A stretch of DNA of 64,000 bases from Certhia americana (GCA_018697195.1 CM031857.1:63963698-64027697); one strand, 5' to 3'. Positions 24,413 to 38,067 are shown, numbered from the stretch's first letter. Notes: generated by a model from the letters alone, not told the origin. Translations and numbers: made by a program.

Positions 24413-26068
24413 TACAGCTCTATTTACAGTTTATAGGTTATGCAGTTTATAGTTTATTTACAGCTCTACTTATAGCTCTATTACAAAGTTACGTAGATGT
24501 TCTAGGAGACATATTCCATTCAGATATATCAAAATTTCTTCAGTGCCAGGTTTCTGCTTGTCTTGACATAGTTGCCTAATTCCGATTGTTTTCTAAAGAT
24601 ATCTAGTCCTCTTAAAAGAAAAGCATGATTTCATTAGTGAACAGTGAAAAACAAAGAGCATTTCTTCAAATGGAGATGTGCTTTTCATTTTAGAAGGCAT
24701 GATACTTGACAAGGATTCTGTATTAGATTATTGCTTCAGCATAATAGTAAGGGCTTTATAAACACTGTAATGTTTATAGATAAAGTATATTAATAAATCA
24801 AGTATATTAATCACAGCTGTCTACTAAACTAAGGTTCAAACATTCTAGACAGGGAAGTGGGCTCTCATGTTGTAGTGGGTATGCTTTCTTAATTGACTAT
24901 TTGGCTCAAGAGCTATTATGGACACAAAAGTTTCTAACTTCTCCATTCAATCACGCAGAAGACAGCATTTGTTAATCATGGCCAAGTCACTGAGGACAGA
25001 ACTGCTAGCATGCAAAGTGCCAATCTGATGTCCAAGGATCAGACTTCTCTAAAATATAGTCAGTGTTGACATATAGGCATTTTTTTGTAGACAATCATAA
25101 TATTCTCTGGTCTGAGAATTCTGTCATCTTTTGACAAATCTGTTTTTAATGTTATTTTACAAAGGGGGTTTTTTGTGTGTTTTTCCTTTTTTTTTAGCTT
25201 ACGTAGTAGATATACAGCCAAAAATGGAACCACAGAAATGTTTCTCACTCAAAGGTTAAGATCTCAATCTTCTCTGAGTCTATGTATAAATATGCCTATT
25301 TAACTAGCACCTAGACTTCATTGGTCATTTTGTAATAATTGAAGATAAAATGTTCATTTGGCCTAATGCTAGTCCAGAAGAGTATTTCAGTATTTCCCTT
25401 TTTAATTTTTTTTTCTCTTAGTGCTTTCCTGTATGTCTATTGCTTTGTTCTTTTCTTCTAGCACTAGTATAATTTCTTTTCCTGGCTTTTGTCATTCTCA
25501 TCACATTATTTGTTCATCTTTCTTTGACTTGTATGGCTTTATTTAAGGCATTTATTTTCTCTCTAATTAGAGAATTAGTGCATTTCAATACCAATATTGT
25601 AATACAGTATGACAATGCAGAGTTTGTTCTTGTAATTTTTAGCTGTCAAAAGTATGTAAAAAATAAGGTGGTCATGAGAGGAAAGTGGTAAGAACAATAA
25701 TAATAAATTGCCTGTTATCCTGCGCTGATGTCTTGCTGTGATCTATTTTTGAGCGTGTTTCCTAGCATCATGTGCAGATTTAGGAAAGAACCATGCATTT
25801 CCTTTCTACCTTTCTGAGTGTTGTACTTTGTGCAATGATACCACAAAATTAAGGATGACAGATTAGCAGATAAAATATTTAAGGCCCATCACTGATCAAA
25901 CAGCCAATTCATATAATTAAACTTTATGCATTCTAGGTCAAGAACAAATCTGTCATTTATTGGTTCACAAAATCACATATAGAAACATAGATATTGGTCA
26001 TAAAGGTTAGGAAAAGTGTCTTTATATGTATTTGAGGAGCGGTGCACAACTAAAACTGTAGAAACTAA

Positions 26069-26090
26069 ACGTGTGTGTGTGTGTGTGTTA
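26069..26090. repeat. (TG)n microsatellite
   Basis: About ten uninterrupted GT units. Confidence 0.9.
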
Positions 26091-26224
26091 TTACCTACAT
26101 ATGTTTGAAAAAGGAGAGATGCTAAGGAGTGTGACTGCTCTGCAAGTATTTCAAACAGACCAAAGGCAGTATTGTACTTTTAAATGCACTAAGATGAGCC
26201 ACTTAAAGTAAGTCTATATATGGG

Positions 26225-26310
26225 TTTCAGGCCCAATTCTGCACCCAGTCAAGTCAATGAGAATTTAGCCACTAATTTCAAAGTCATTTGGATGGAACCC
26301 AGAATCAGAT
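26225..26310. repeat. Possible ancient amniote interspersed repeat
   Basis: The string 'cccaattctgcacccagtca', followed by 'agtcaatgagaattta' and 'atttcaaagtcatttggat', resembles the 'agtcaatgggaattttgcca' type of repeat that is abundant in reptile genomes. This is recalled similarity, not a computed match, and the family is not named. Confidence 0.3.
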
Positions 26311-28142
26311 TAAGAAAATAAATGTTGCAAAATTATTCCTGATATTTTTTTAAAGTATCCAAGTGCAGTTCACTCAGTGTGACCCCAAAAAACTTAGTGC
26401 AGAATCAAAAAAAAGTGAGCTGTGTAATTTGATGCCACATTAATCCACCTGGACCAATTAACCCAGAAAAGGCTTCCAGACTCAGCAATGTAATATCAAC
26501 AGAAATAAAATCATAAAGGGGAAAAAGGTTGAGTAAAGAAAACTTCTTAGTAAAATCAGAAGAGAATTAAGGATTATTATAAAAAAGCCTGAGATAAAGA
26601 TCTTGCAGATAAGTTTTCATCAGGGTTTAAGATAATAAAAATTATTTTATGATACTTATAGTTCACTGATGCAGTGAAAAAAAAGTTGGCAAAACACTGT
26701 AACTCTATTGAAATCTTGTCTTTTTTTTTATTATTTTTGAGGGTTTTGAGGTGGGAGGAAGAAAAATTTCTGCTAAATTTTCTGGTGTTTTAATTGGCTA
26801 AAATTAACTAGAACACTTGTATCCCTGAACAACTGCAATTCTACTAAAGCACAAAGTAAATATTTGATTACTGGAACAAGTACAGTACATTTATACAAGT
26901 GTGGGCTTCTGTTGCTTACTAGAATGCCATCTCTTTTCATTTTTTTGGCTATTGAAACAATGACAAAATATGAACATGGAAAATTAGAAACTCTTGTGTT
27001 TTCCTTGAAGAAATTTGAAACTTATTTAAATTCTCATATTAGTAAAAAACAGCATCTGAAGTAGTTGATAAGCTATCCACTAGAGCCCAAGTTGTGTGAA
27101 GGGAAGCAGAACAAATACAGGCCAAATTATCTTGAGCAGTTATGAAGCAGTACATGGTTGCCTGTGTGAAAATTGAAGGGAACAGTTCTAGGTTCATGCT
27201 ACCTTATAACTGTTAGTGCATAAAACCAAACAGTGTCTTCAAATCTCTCTTTCTTTTTTTTTTTTTTTTTTTTTTCTTCATTTTTAGTTTCAGCAACCTC
27301 ACACTTAGCGTTGTTCACACTGTTTCCTGGCAATGTCTATTCCTCTTGCTTACAAGAAGACAATAATGCAAATACCTTAACATGCATTCCATATTAAAGG
27401 TAAACTATGTAAATGTTCCATATGCTTATGAGCTGGAATAGAAATTGAAACTCAGAATATAGAATCTTAATATACATATATCACAACAGCATTGCTGGTA
27501 TAAGTAGTGACTTTATGAATATAGAGGGCAAATACAGGCTGTTAATGCCTTCAGAAATTCATATCTGTGCATTTTTAACTCAAATAATAGAATTAGTGAT
27601 TTGTATTTGGACTAGTTTCAGAAGTGCTTTTTAAATGAAAAATAACTGTAAAAATTAATTTTATTTTATATGTGTCTGAGTGTACATTATACATAGCTGT
27701 ATTGACTTTTTTTTTTTTTTTTTTTAATTGAAATAGCATTTCATATGAAAGAAAGCAGAACATATTACTGTCTTTTTCCAGGCTCATTATAATCCTAATC
27801 ATAATGGTATCATCCACATACAGAATTAATGTGGCTAAATCTGCATTTCATCAAGATTTTCAAGTGCACTAATTTGCATGATGCAAGAATAGTAACCATA
27901 ATCGCCTTTCCTCAGGCAGATTCATCAATATTTGGGACTTTGTAAATGAAACCAAAAAAGAACAAGATAGAGTAAAGGAGACAAACAGTTCTACTGTAAT
28001 TCAGTCTTAATAAGAAATTGTCAATTCTTAATAAAGTCTCTTCCAGTCTACTTTCTATGTCTGTGGAGCATACCAGAAGTTAAAATTGTATTTTCAATGA
28101 TTTGTTCCAGTGTGTTTCCTTTAATAGAAATTATCCAATGTT

Positions 28143-28530
28143 CGTAGCAAATATTCAGTGGCAGATAACTGATAGCTTCATGCTGAAGGACGGAACGATC
28201 CGGAACTAGATGGCTGAATGTGTAACTCATGACGGAATTCATTACAGTTTTTTACCGTTTATTACAGTAATACAGTGAGCTTGAAAATATCTCATAGTTC
28301 ATAGTTGTAGTTAAAAGCCAGGAAATTCTGATGTAATAGCTTTTGAGAAGAGTTGAAGCTGTCCATTTTACAGCATGTTTCTAATTGAGATCTAATTAGA
28401 TCGGTCTCTGATGAAATTTCATTCAGGGCAAGTAGACACCAAAATGGAGTTTGGTGAAATTCAGCAGTTTTGATTTGGTTTGAAGTCTGCAGCATCTTTG
28501 GTACAGTTTTCGTAAATTGACTGAGCATTG
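28143..28530. promoter_or_regulatory. Candidate conserved non-coding element with CpG cluster
   Basis: Six CpG dinucleotides lie between 28143 and 28257 in otherwise CpG-poor DNA. A paired homeodomain-like word, ctaattgagatctaattaga, lies at 28381-28400. The stretch lacks low-complexity sequence. A 78-codon open frame on the minus strand overlaps it but has no recognisable domain. The regulatory call is inference. Confidence 0.28.
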
Positions 28531-29079
28531 TTTCATGGAGTACATTTATCTAGTATCACTGCTCTTGGGAGAGGTACGAAATATTTTAAAATCTTGTCTA
28601 AGTGTTTCACTCTAGGACATTTTCTGGAACTTTTAATGTAACAAGAAATTGTATTCCATTGCAGAGAATTCTACAAAGGAATTGAGAAGATTTGGTTCTC
28701 TGACATTGGAAGTCCTCACGAGCTTTAAGAGTGTGCTGCCTGGTGATTCAGCCAGTATTTTATGCCTTTTAATCCCTGATGACTTGCATTAAATATTATA
28801 AAGAAAAGAGAGAGCACATAAAGGAAATCAAAAATTCTTCTTTATTATTCTTATTCAAGACTTCTAGATGCTTATCTATAATTAATGGTGCTCCATTAGT
28901 GAGAGGATTTTGTTATTGTTTTTATCTAATAAAATACTCTCACATCAAATTAGAAGTATTCAATTAATTACAAAATAGACAGCTGTAAGTAAAACATAAA
29001 TTATGATTAGGAAATATATGTAACAACTGTTTCATTCTAATTATAAGAATTATTTAAAATTCCAGTTGTATTTCATACA

Positions 29080-29340
29080 CTGAATGATTTTGTTTTGTAA
29101 AGCTATAAAAGAGGCTTTTTTGAGCTAAAAATAATCTTTTGATTTGTATACTTTTAAAGGAACTTGTTGACTTTTCTCTGAGACAAAGCTCTTTTTTGAC
29201 ATGTCTCTGTAGAACATTTTAATGCAGAATAATATTGCTTCTGTGTAAAAGACAGCTCCCCCCCAGCCTAATTGTTTGAAATTTGCATGTTTTTCTTTGA
29301 TGCGTCTTTGGTTTTAGTTTCTCTTATTTCATTAGGCTTT
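29080..29340. promoter_or_regulatory. Candidate conserved non-coding element with octamer
   Basis: A perfect POU octamer (ATTTGCAT, 29281-29288) sits in unique-looking sequence rich in 'cttttgat/ctttgat' TCF-like words. There is no repeat content. This is weak inference. Confidence 0.25.
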
Positions 29341-31206
29341 CTAGGGGTTATGAATACTCTAATTAGATGTTAAGCCTATTATTTTTCTGCTTTGAGAATA
29401 ATACTGTTAGGTCACAGAATTGTCTTATGCTCTGTTTTTGCCAATCTTATGATGACATTTCTATACAATCATATTTCCAGACTGATAAAAATACATTGTT
29501 AGAAACCAATACTTCCTGGTTCATGGTACACTTCTGGAAAGTGTAGTTTTCAAGTGCAATTGACACTAGAAAAGATGAAATTGGAAGAATTTCGCTTCAT
29601 TCTGATCTATTCACCTTTACAACACTGTTCCAGAAGCTTTTGCACACTTTTACTTTGCAACCAAAAATCAAATTTTTATATTTGAAAACACACTTTAACA
29701 AAAGTAACAAAACCTGTGCAACATATCAGATCCTTTGCATTAAAAGAATTTTAAAAAACCAAAACCAGTAAAATAATACTATTCTGTTGACTCAAGAGGA
29801 GATACAGGGCTAGGTGAAGCATGGAGGAAATATAGTTAATATGCTTTAGAAGGTACAGTCACAGAAGAGTGCTTATGTGATCTATTCAGAATATTTTTTT
29901 GCTGGCCACAGGTCTCTTCCTTGAAAAAAAATACAATAAGCAATCTGAACATAGCACACATTAGCCAAGCACAGAACAAATATTACTTTAATTTTACTTT
30001 AATAGAACCTGAAGCTCATTTGAAGAATGTTCTGAGGGCTCATTGCTTTCTAAAAAGGTGAGAAATTGACTTAACAGAGAAATTCTCTTCATTCGATGCA
30101 CGAGAGCAACATTTTGAGTATATTTAGGTGAAAATTGGATTTTTAAATCTAAAAAGAATTAACTTGCAACCATTTATAGGAATGAAACCATCTCTATAAC
30201 AAATCCTGATTGATCTTCCTAGCTATCTTTTGCAGATGCATAAAAATGTAGTCCACAGACTGTTGTTCAATTTTCACAAAAATTATTTGCCAAACAATGC
30301 AGTCCTCCAACTATTTGAGGTCCACAAATAATTCATTTAATTTCTACAGAATTAATAAAGAAACTTTATTCAAAAGTGCCTTCTGAAAATGTTTTTTGAA
30401 AGCCTTTACTTCCCTCTACAGGCAAAATGGAGAAAAACAGTATCTCAGGAGAAGACAAGGAGTTATTGAACTTACATGAGATGATACACAAATGAAACTT
30501 TGCCTCATGCCTAAGACAAGGATACCTAAGGATAAGTTTGGTCTGTGATCTTTCTCTGAAGACTATTTTGAACTATACAGTTGTAACAGTTATAAGTTAC
30601 AGGAAGGTTCAGAAGAGGGATTTCCAACAGAGGAGTAACTAGAGAAGCCAGAAGAGCTATTCAGCACAGCCTAATATAGACATCAAAGGCAAGATTCAGT
30701 TCCCTAAATATTACTGTTTATGATGATATTAGTCATTGTGAAACCTCTAACACCTGCTCAGGAAGCATTTGGTTCTCAGAGCTCCAGGTCCAGAGTCATG
30801 CATATCGGCCTTCCACATGTGCTGATTACACTATGGCATGTGAAATTACACGACATAACTGTTAGTATATAACCACATCAGTTCCTAAAGCACTTTTGAA
30901 TGTAAGGGAGATTTAGAAATCTAGATGTCCTTGTAGATATTACCTCAAGATTCTGAATCTAAAAATAGCACACTTTTTGTCGCTGAGTTAGTACAAGATC
31001 CAGTTCTTAAACATAGGAATCTTATGAAATTTTAAGCTCCATGGAGTAACCTCCTTCCAGTCCAGTTAACATTCCAGAAAGAAACATACATCATATATGA
31101 CCTGCAACATAGTCCACAAGATGGGTTCACAAAGGGAAAGTTCCTTTTAACTAATTTGGTATCCTTACTCTGATAAAGTCACACAGCCACTGGATGAAGT
31201 AAAGAT

Positions 31207-31475
31207 AATAGAACCGTAGAATACCCTGAACTGGAAGATACCCACAAGGATCATTGAAATCCAGATCCTGGCTCTGCATGTAACGACCCCAAGAGTCACA
31301 CAATGTGCCCAAGAGTGTTGTCCAAGCACTCTGTGAACTCTGTCAGACTTGGTGCTCCAACTACTTCCCTGAGATTCAGTTTCAGTGCCAATTTCAGCCT
31401 CTGGGTGAAGAACCTTTTCAAAAACCTAACACAAACGTCCCCTGACACAGTCTCAGAGATTGCCTTTCTACAAGT
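31207..31475 (-). mobile_element. CR1 LINE fragment, minus strand
   Basis: From the left, reversed CR1 landmarks are 'atagaaccgtagaataccct' (terminal repeat), 'gaactggaagatacccacaa', 'caagagtcacacaatgtgcc', 'actctgtcagacttggtgct' and 'gcctctgggtgaagaacctt'. This subfamily head ('gagttggaaggatacccacaaggatcattga') differs from the copies at 23.6 and 42.6 kb. It is 5'-truncated and non-coding. Confidence 0.9.
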
Positions 31476-31904
31476 GATACTGCAGGAAACAATATTCACA
31501 CTAGATTGTTCATGCAATATTCATCAGACTGTCTCTCCCTCTTCTCACAATATTTTATATCTACTTTTTAATATTACAAACAATATGTAGAGAAATAACT
31601 ATTTGGTAGCATCTAGTAGCACAATCAGGCTAGTTTTCTTTGGGCAAAATTAAATGTCATTGTACCCCAAGCTGGAGCATGACTTATCCATGTATTTATT
31701 CAAAACAATAAGCTGTTAACAGCCATTGCTGCAAAGACTTAATAAGATATTACAGAATTTCCATATTGTTGATTCAAAATATAGTAATTGGACTCAGTTA
31801 CAATAAACTTGTAATAAAACTAGAAAGACATAGAGGCATTTAGGAAAATGCTGTAATTCAACTAGACAAAAGGCTGAAACAATCAACACAGGTAAAATGT
31901 ACAG
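31476..31904. other. Unassigned AT-rich spacer
   Basis: This lies between two CR1 scraps of the same orientation. No gene or repeat is recognised. Confidence 0.45.
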
Positions 31905-31970
31905 AGAATATCCAGAGTTGGAAGGGGACCCACAAGATTTCACTGAGTCACTGAGCCAGAATACATATAA
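31905..31970 (-). mobile_element. CR1 LINE 3'-end scrap, minus strand
   Basis: 'gagaatatccagagttggaa', then 'ggggacccacaagatttcactgag', matches the reversed 3' end of the same CR1 type as the copy 0.7 kb to the left. About 65 bp survive before the match is lost. Confidence 0.72.
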
Positions 31971-32366
31971 CAGAATAAGTTAAAAAAAAAAAAAATTTAA
32001 AAAATTGTTGTCATTATCTTTTCACTTTATATACTGCAGGCTATTTTCACCAGGAGTCTTCTCTATTAAAGGCTGAAGAAGTAGAACTTCCCTACTTTTC
32101 CACTCTGCTTTTCAGTTCCTGTTTAATACTATCACAATCTCTTCTAAAGTGCATGTTCTGTCTCTGACAGTTGGTTATCAGAGGCTCATGGAATCTCACT
32201 CAGAACTCCAGACTGGGGTTCATGAATCTGTCATTGATCTAAAATATATCGATTGTTATATTTCAGGTCATAGTGAAAGAATTTTTTATAATCATCATCC
32301 CTCAAGACTTTCTATCACTTTGATTAATAGAAATGATGTTTCATATGGATGAAGACAAAATTCTTT

Positions 32367-32390
32367 AAAAAAAAAAAAAAAAAAAAAAAA
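32367..32390. repeat. Poly-A run (24)
   Basis: An uninterrupted A24. The upstream sequence is not recognised as a retrocopy, and I see no target-site duplication. Confidence 0.9.
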
Positions 32391-33578
32391 GTCTTGTTCT
32401 TCTTAACTCATGTGTATTCAAACCCATGATGACTCAAGAAAGTTTTTCAAGGGCACCCTAAGGGCATGCATGATTTAGTATAAATTATTAATCAGTTTTG
32501 GGGCTCTTAGGTGCAAGCAGAAAACAGTGGAATGCCAAGGTGGAAAGGAGTCCTAGGATTCTCTGGGCAGGAATAGAATGCCTTTACTGAAAAATATGAA
32601 AGATAATACTCCTGCAAAAGTAGTACCAGACAAGGTTACTTCCTGCATAGGACTGCACAGGTATTTGATTATGAAGTTGCTGAATAAATTCTGGTTTTAC
32701 AAGGTTTCTCACACTTCCTTTGCTTCATCACTGAGTGTCACTATGACACAATCATTTTCTGTCATGAGGTGATGTAATGGTGACATAATGGTGACAATAA
32801 TTTCTGTCATATATATAAAAACTTTCAACTGCTTCTATAAAAGAAGGAAAAAAAGACCCTGAATCCTAACAGATTTATCTAATGCAAAGTATTGACTATG
32901 TATAAAGTAATCAATGATTTTCCTACTTTCCTTCATTTGTGGTCTATTTCAACAGTTATTTCTTTTTTTTTCCTTGCGGCAGTCCACTATGAATTAGTAG
33001 CTGAAGAAGTATGACAAGTTCAATATCATACCTCAATATCAACATTTTGAATCTGTCTGTCTGATAAATGCCTTGCACATGTTTCACTCTTCCAAGACCT
33101 AGTTATGCAGCGGGTTCAGCTGCCAATGTGAGTTTCTAATTTCATTTTTCCAATAGCTCTGCAGCCAAGGCTTTTTTTCATCCTTAAATTTTTACAATGA
33201 TTTTAAACACACACAGACTCATTTTCATACAGTACAAAACCACTGGTCCTAGCCACAACTTTGTTAAATGATAAATCTCACCCCTCAGCATTACTTTTTA
33301 TTGCTAGAGCAAAGCTATGTTTATCTAATATTCTTCTTACCATTATGACTATTCCATATGTAATTTGAAAAGGTAATTCCAAAATGAAAAACGGTGCATC
33401 TCATGGTAATTACACTTACCATTCAGAATATAATTAAATAATTTTAATTTACTTTATAATAACTCTCAAGACATTTTATGTTGTGCATTTACATGTAAAC
33501 ACCTGAAAATATTAATAGAGTTATGCCAATAGAGAGAAAAATATTTCCTGAAGGTCAAGGTGAAATAACTGCTTTGAA

Positions 33579-33596
33579 TGAAATGAATTCATTTCA
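33579..33596. repeat. Perfect 18-bp palindrome
   Basis: tgaaatgaattcatttca is its own reverse complement. Outer 'tgctt' and 'aagca' add imperfect pairing with a 4-base offset. Confidence 0.85.
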
Positions 33597-36500
33597 AGCA
33601 GTCATAATCATTATTCATCTTATTGTAAGTTACTAGAATGGTTGACTGATGTATCTGATAAAGTTTGACCTATTTCTGGAGAGGAAGCAGCAAAAAACCA
33701 TTGTGGAAATTTCATGATTCACTGCACGCTGACATAACCATCTGCTGAAAGATACAATACCTGAGTTATATTCTGGATGAGCACCTACATCCCACCTGGG
33801 ACCCTTTTTGAATTTTCTTTTTTTCAGCGGTTAGGGAGAAGTTGTAATCACCTGGTGATGGTCTTTTGAAATAGATGTGGCATCAAGAGAAACCAGTAAG
33901 GGTGTGAGTTTGGAGAAAAAAAATTTTTTCCTCTCAACCTAAATTTTTCTGGTAAATAAGCAGCCAATATGTTTTGGGTTTAAGTCTTCATTAAATTTGC
34001 ATTCATATTAGTAAAGAAAGTATTATGCATCCTTACTTGCAAAAAAGAAATCCAAAGGTTTTCAGACCAGATCTGTAGTGGCTTAGATGAAGTAAATTTC
34101 AATGTGATTGGACAATTCTATGACATTTTTAAATTATGCCCCATGTGAATATTTGTTTAAATAATAGTTTTATTTAGATTATAATGTAGGTTGTGGTCCT
34201 GATGTTCTATAGAGGTATAAGTCTTCATGTCTGGAGTTCATTTTGGGTTTAGCTTCAAACATAACAGGGCAATGTCATGTCATAGTGCTAAAAATAGATA
34301 ATCTGCAGAGATGCAGATCCAGAATACCTCTCTGTAGATGTAACTATATATGTAAAAGATTTTAATCTCATCTGTATCATATGAACCCATGTTATTAACT
34401 TTACATGATCAAATAACTTTAGGAAACTCCACTAGCAATGCTAGATGAATTTAGTACAGAAAAGACAGAAAAAATGAAAATTTTATTTTTTTAATATCTG
34501 ACAATAGCAGCACTTTAGCTTCTCAGCCAGATAGATAATAAGGCAAATTTCCCTACTTCCACTTTGACATCTCCAGGGTTTGACTAAGGAGTGGGGAGAA
34601 TAAGCTAATGCCTAATGTTATACCTTCTGTAGTTATAACAATAGAATAGTCTTACCTTTGCTATAAGTTTAAGGCATTGTGATTGCAAATATTTAAACTT
34701 TCAGTCCAGTATAATATCAAAACTATCTGTGAACTGTGATTTGAAGCTACTTTATGAAAGTTGTAGACAGATCAAGATATTTGGATTCTGAATCTGTAGA
34801 GGTAGAATACAGTTCTAAAGAGATCAGCAAACTAATATTTGATCTTATTGACTCAAGGGTTTTCTACTTTCTTTATTCGTTGGTGGTAGTGAGTGAATTC
34901 CCCTTTAGTAGGCCTGCAGGTTTCCCTTAAGCCTCAAGGAGCACAGTCTACCAAATCATACTTGCAATAATTTCAGAAATTCTTCCTATCAATAATGTAG
35001 GTTTTTTCCTGATTATTTTTAAATTTATTCCATTTTAAGAGATAAAAATACCTTATTCAATGCATGCTAATTTATTTTCATTATTTTTAATAAAATTTAG
35101 AACAACTGCCTCCATGTGCCTTGAGTATACATTCAGTTGCCTGCCTCATTTGTAGTCATACCACTTAATCTGGCCTTGCCTACCTCCCAAGCTATCCTTA
35201 AAGCATGAATCTTCTGGAGTTATTTTCTTCAGGAATTCTGAAAATAAAACTTAGGGTAATACTTCACTTGGAGTTGCAGAGTTACTTGTTCTTGCACAGG
35301 AATGTAATTTAAATCATTGAATATATTGCTACAATAGGCTTCTTGTTTAACAAATAAAATTAGCAGAAGTTGACTCAAATATGCAAAATTATGTAACAAG
35401 AATTTGAGTGATATGTATGTTCTCAGTAGTTATTACTATGGAACAGTTTCTACAGAATATCACATGAATATGTTAATTGTATTGATTTCTATTTTTATAA
35501 TTGAAGATCATTTTCCTTCTTAATAAAATAAAATGTGAAATATTTCAATCTCACTAAAGTAATGAATATGAAAAAACATAAAGGAATTTAGGTGGAACAA
35601 GATTTGGAATATTGTTTTTAGCATAGCAGAACTGGCAAGTGTACAAATGACAGATACAAACATGCATCTTTTTCTGCTATCAAATGCAAAACAAAACGCA
35701 AATCCTCTTTCAATATGGCAAGCAGAGTGTTTCTGTATGATATAAAAATATTCTTCTGATCTAGGATGATGCTATAGTGAACCATTAGAAGTCCTAAAGT
35801 GAAAAGAAATATGCACTTTAAAACTTAATGCTTTTAAAAAATGTCAATGCATTCAAGCCACCTAGATCTACAGTCACTTTTGTCTATAATAAAAAGGATC
35901 CTTACTACATTCTGTTACCTTGGTCTTCATTAGTGCCACCAAAAACCTTAAAAGACTTTTGGATAGGATTATTACAGAAATTGAACCTTAATTGGAACTT
36001 AATCTCTATAATTATGCATAATTACCCATGTTTATTACTCCTACGATGAGCACACATTTTTCTTTAGCTGTAAGGCAAAATGAGTTAAAGCTTCTAGAAG
36101 CATTGGATAATATGATTTGTATGCACTTCACTGACTTTATTAGCCTGTATGGTTTGAAAATTCAATTAAAAATGTATTTTCACTCTTTGGCCTTTGACTT
36201 TGGTAAGGAACATGAATGGAGAAAAGTACAAGTCTTGATGGCAAGTGACAGCAGTTCATTTCTTTTATTTCTTGATACATGGGCCAAAAAGATGATGTAG
36301 TACTGTCCTTTGTATGACTTCTTTTCACTCTGAAATCCACAGATGAACCAGTGTACAAACACAAGGGAAAAGAAGGGCACATTTAATCCAGTTGTATAAT
36401 TTTTCAAAGATAGGTATGATTAAATCAGACTCTCTTAGCCTCAGTCTTTACTTGAGTCTATTTAAACTACAAGTCATGTTGCTTGTCACCCCAGGGAGGA

Positions 36501-37337
36501 GATTTGCAACAACATGGCACAACCATTTGTAAAACTACTCTTCATAAGTAATGCAGCTTGCTTGGATGAGTCTCACCATTTGTAAAGAAACAGCCACATG
36601 CTGTGGGTTCTGTTTATGCATATTAATTTTTCTGAGCTCAATCTTTTAAAATTTGATAGCTGTGTCAGCAATATTTATAGTCAGTGGCCACCACCATCAT
36701 CAATTTTGTGAAATCAGTTATGAAGTTATATCCATTTTTTTTTTTTTTTTAATAGTCACAACAATCAATGCACCTGCCTTGGTATTACTTATGGATATCG
36801 TACTATTGGTGTTCCAGGGATAAGGAAATACTATGGCTGCAAAAAGTCCTTAAAACACAATATTATTCTGATTTGGTGGTAATAATTGGCTATGAGGAAA
36901 AACTAACATATCCCAGACTTTTTTACTCAATTCAGTTTTTCTTGTTTAACGACATTTCTTAAAATTAAGTGAATGGTAGCACCAATCAGGGATACAAAGT
37001 CAATGTTGTTTTCTTTTACATGTTCCTACTAAATCAGACACTGATTACCATTAGAAATCCAGGTCTGACTCAGTGTATTTTACATTTTATGATGAAAGAT
37101 GACAGTAATAAACCTGTATATATGTTGTTTAATTTTTTATCTATTTTTTTTTAATCTTGTGGGAATGGTCACCTGAATTTTCAGTATCATATATTATTAT
37201 TATTGGACAAGGAAAATATAGATGTGCAGCAAATTCATGTAAAAATGTTTAATATTGGAATAAATTATGTCAGTTAGATGCTAAGATTTCACTAACCAGA
37301 TTCTGAAGGGTAATTATATAAATGTATGTAACTATAC

Positions 37338-37405
37338 ATATATATGTGTGTGTGTGTGTGTATGTGTTTGCATGTGTCTGTGTGTGTATTTGTATGTGTA
37401 CACAC
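37338..37405. repeat. TG-rich microsatellite
   Basis: A (TG)n array flanked by 'atacatatata' and followed by interrupted TG/TATG units to 'tgtacacac'. Confidence 0.9.
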
Positions 37406-38028
37406 TTTTGATTTTGTTATTCAACTTGAATTTCTTAAATCTGGAAACAATGAAAGAATGTATACATGACCAAAATTGTAACAAGGAAAACTGGAAAATC
37501 CCACTTCACCACATAAAAAGAATCATATACTAAAACTTAATCTGTATCTGTAGAAAAATAATCCCTGATTAATGTTTTATTAATGACTGGATCATCTAAC
37601 TAAACATACTGTGAAAAATAATGATGCCTAATTCTTCTATTTCAATTCCATTTCATGAACCAAGCTCCTAAAATATGGGAAGGAATCATTTTAATGTAGT
37701 TATCCAAACATATCTGTGTGTCTTAAGACATATTAGTCACCTTCAGCTTTTCAGATCCTTAATATGAAAAAGACACAATCATCTCCAATATGAATGGCTT
37801 CCCAGTATTCCCTGTATCCCTACATTAGATCCAAACATGACGATCATGCTTCTCTTTTATACCTGTTCCCATTGCTGTTCACCTGGAAAGTATCAGTATG
37901 GTTTTCGTTGAAACGTTTCATTGCTATGATTCCATGCTTCTACTTAGTCCCAAGCCTAGTTTTGTGTTTCACATTGCACAGTAATTAAATACAAGTAAAT
38001 GAGAATAATATTAGAAACAAAGACCATT

Positions 38029-38057
38029 TTTTCTTTATATATAATATATAAAGAAAA
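38029..38057. repeat. Perfect inverted repeat, 14-bp arms
   Basis: Arms ttttctttatatat (38029-38042) and atatataaagaaaa (38044-38057) pair perfectly around one central base. It is the first of two adjacent stem-loops. Confidence 0.9.
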
Positions 38058-38067
38058 ATATATTTAT

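Larger units (their letters stand above)
24269..31206. other. Unassigned AT-rich DNA with candidate regulatory blocks
   Basis: No gene is supported. The left end holds an AT/TG/CA microsatellite cluster (24308-24412) and decayed 'acagctctattta' repeats to about 24482. Later come a (TG)n run near 26069-26088, a possible ancient repeat at 26225-26310, T22 at 27254-27275, T19 at 27707-27725, and two candidate conserved blocks at 28143-28530 and 29080-29340. Confidence 0.5.

Noticed and set aside
28292..28528. 78-codon minus-strand open frame
   Set aside because: Overlaps a candidate regulatory block; peptide has no domain features and no splice signals were evident.
32341..32400. Processed pseudogene ending in A24
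   Set aside because: The upstream sequence shows no recognisable mRNA-derived reading frame and no flanking duplication.
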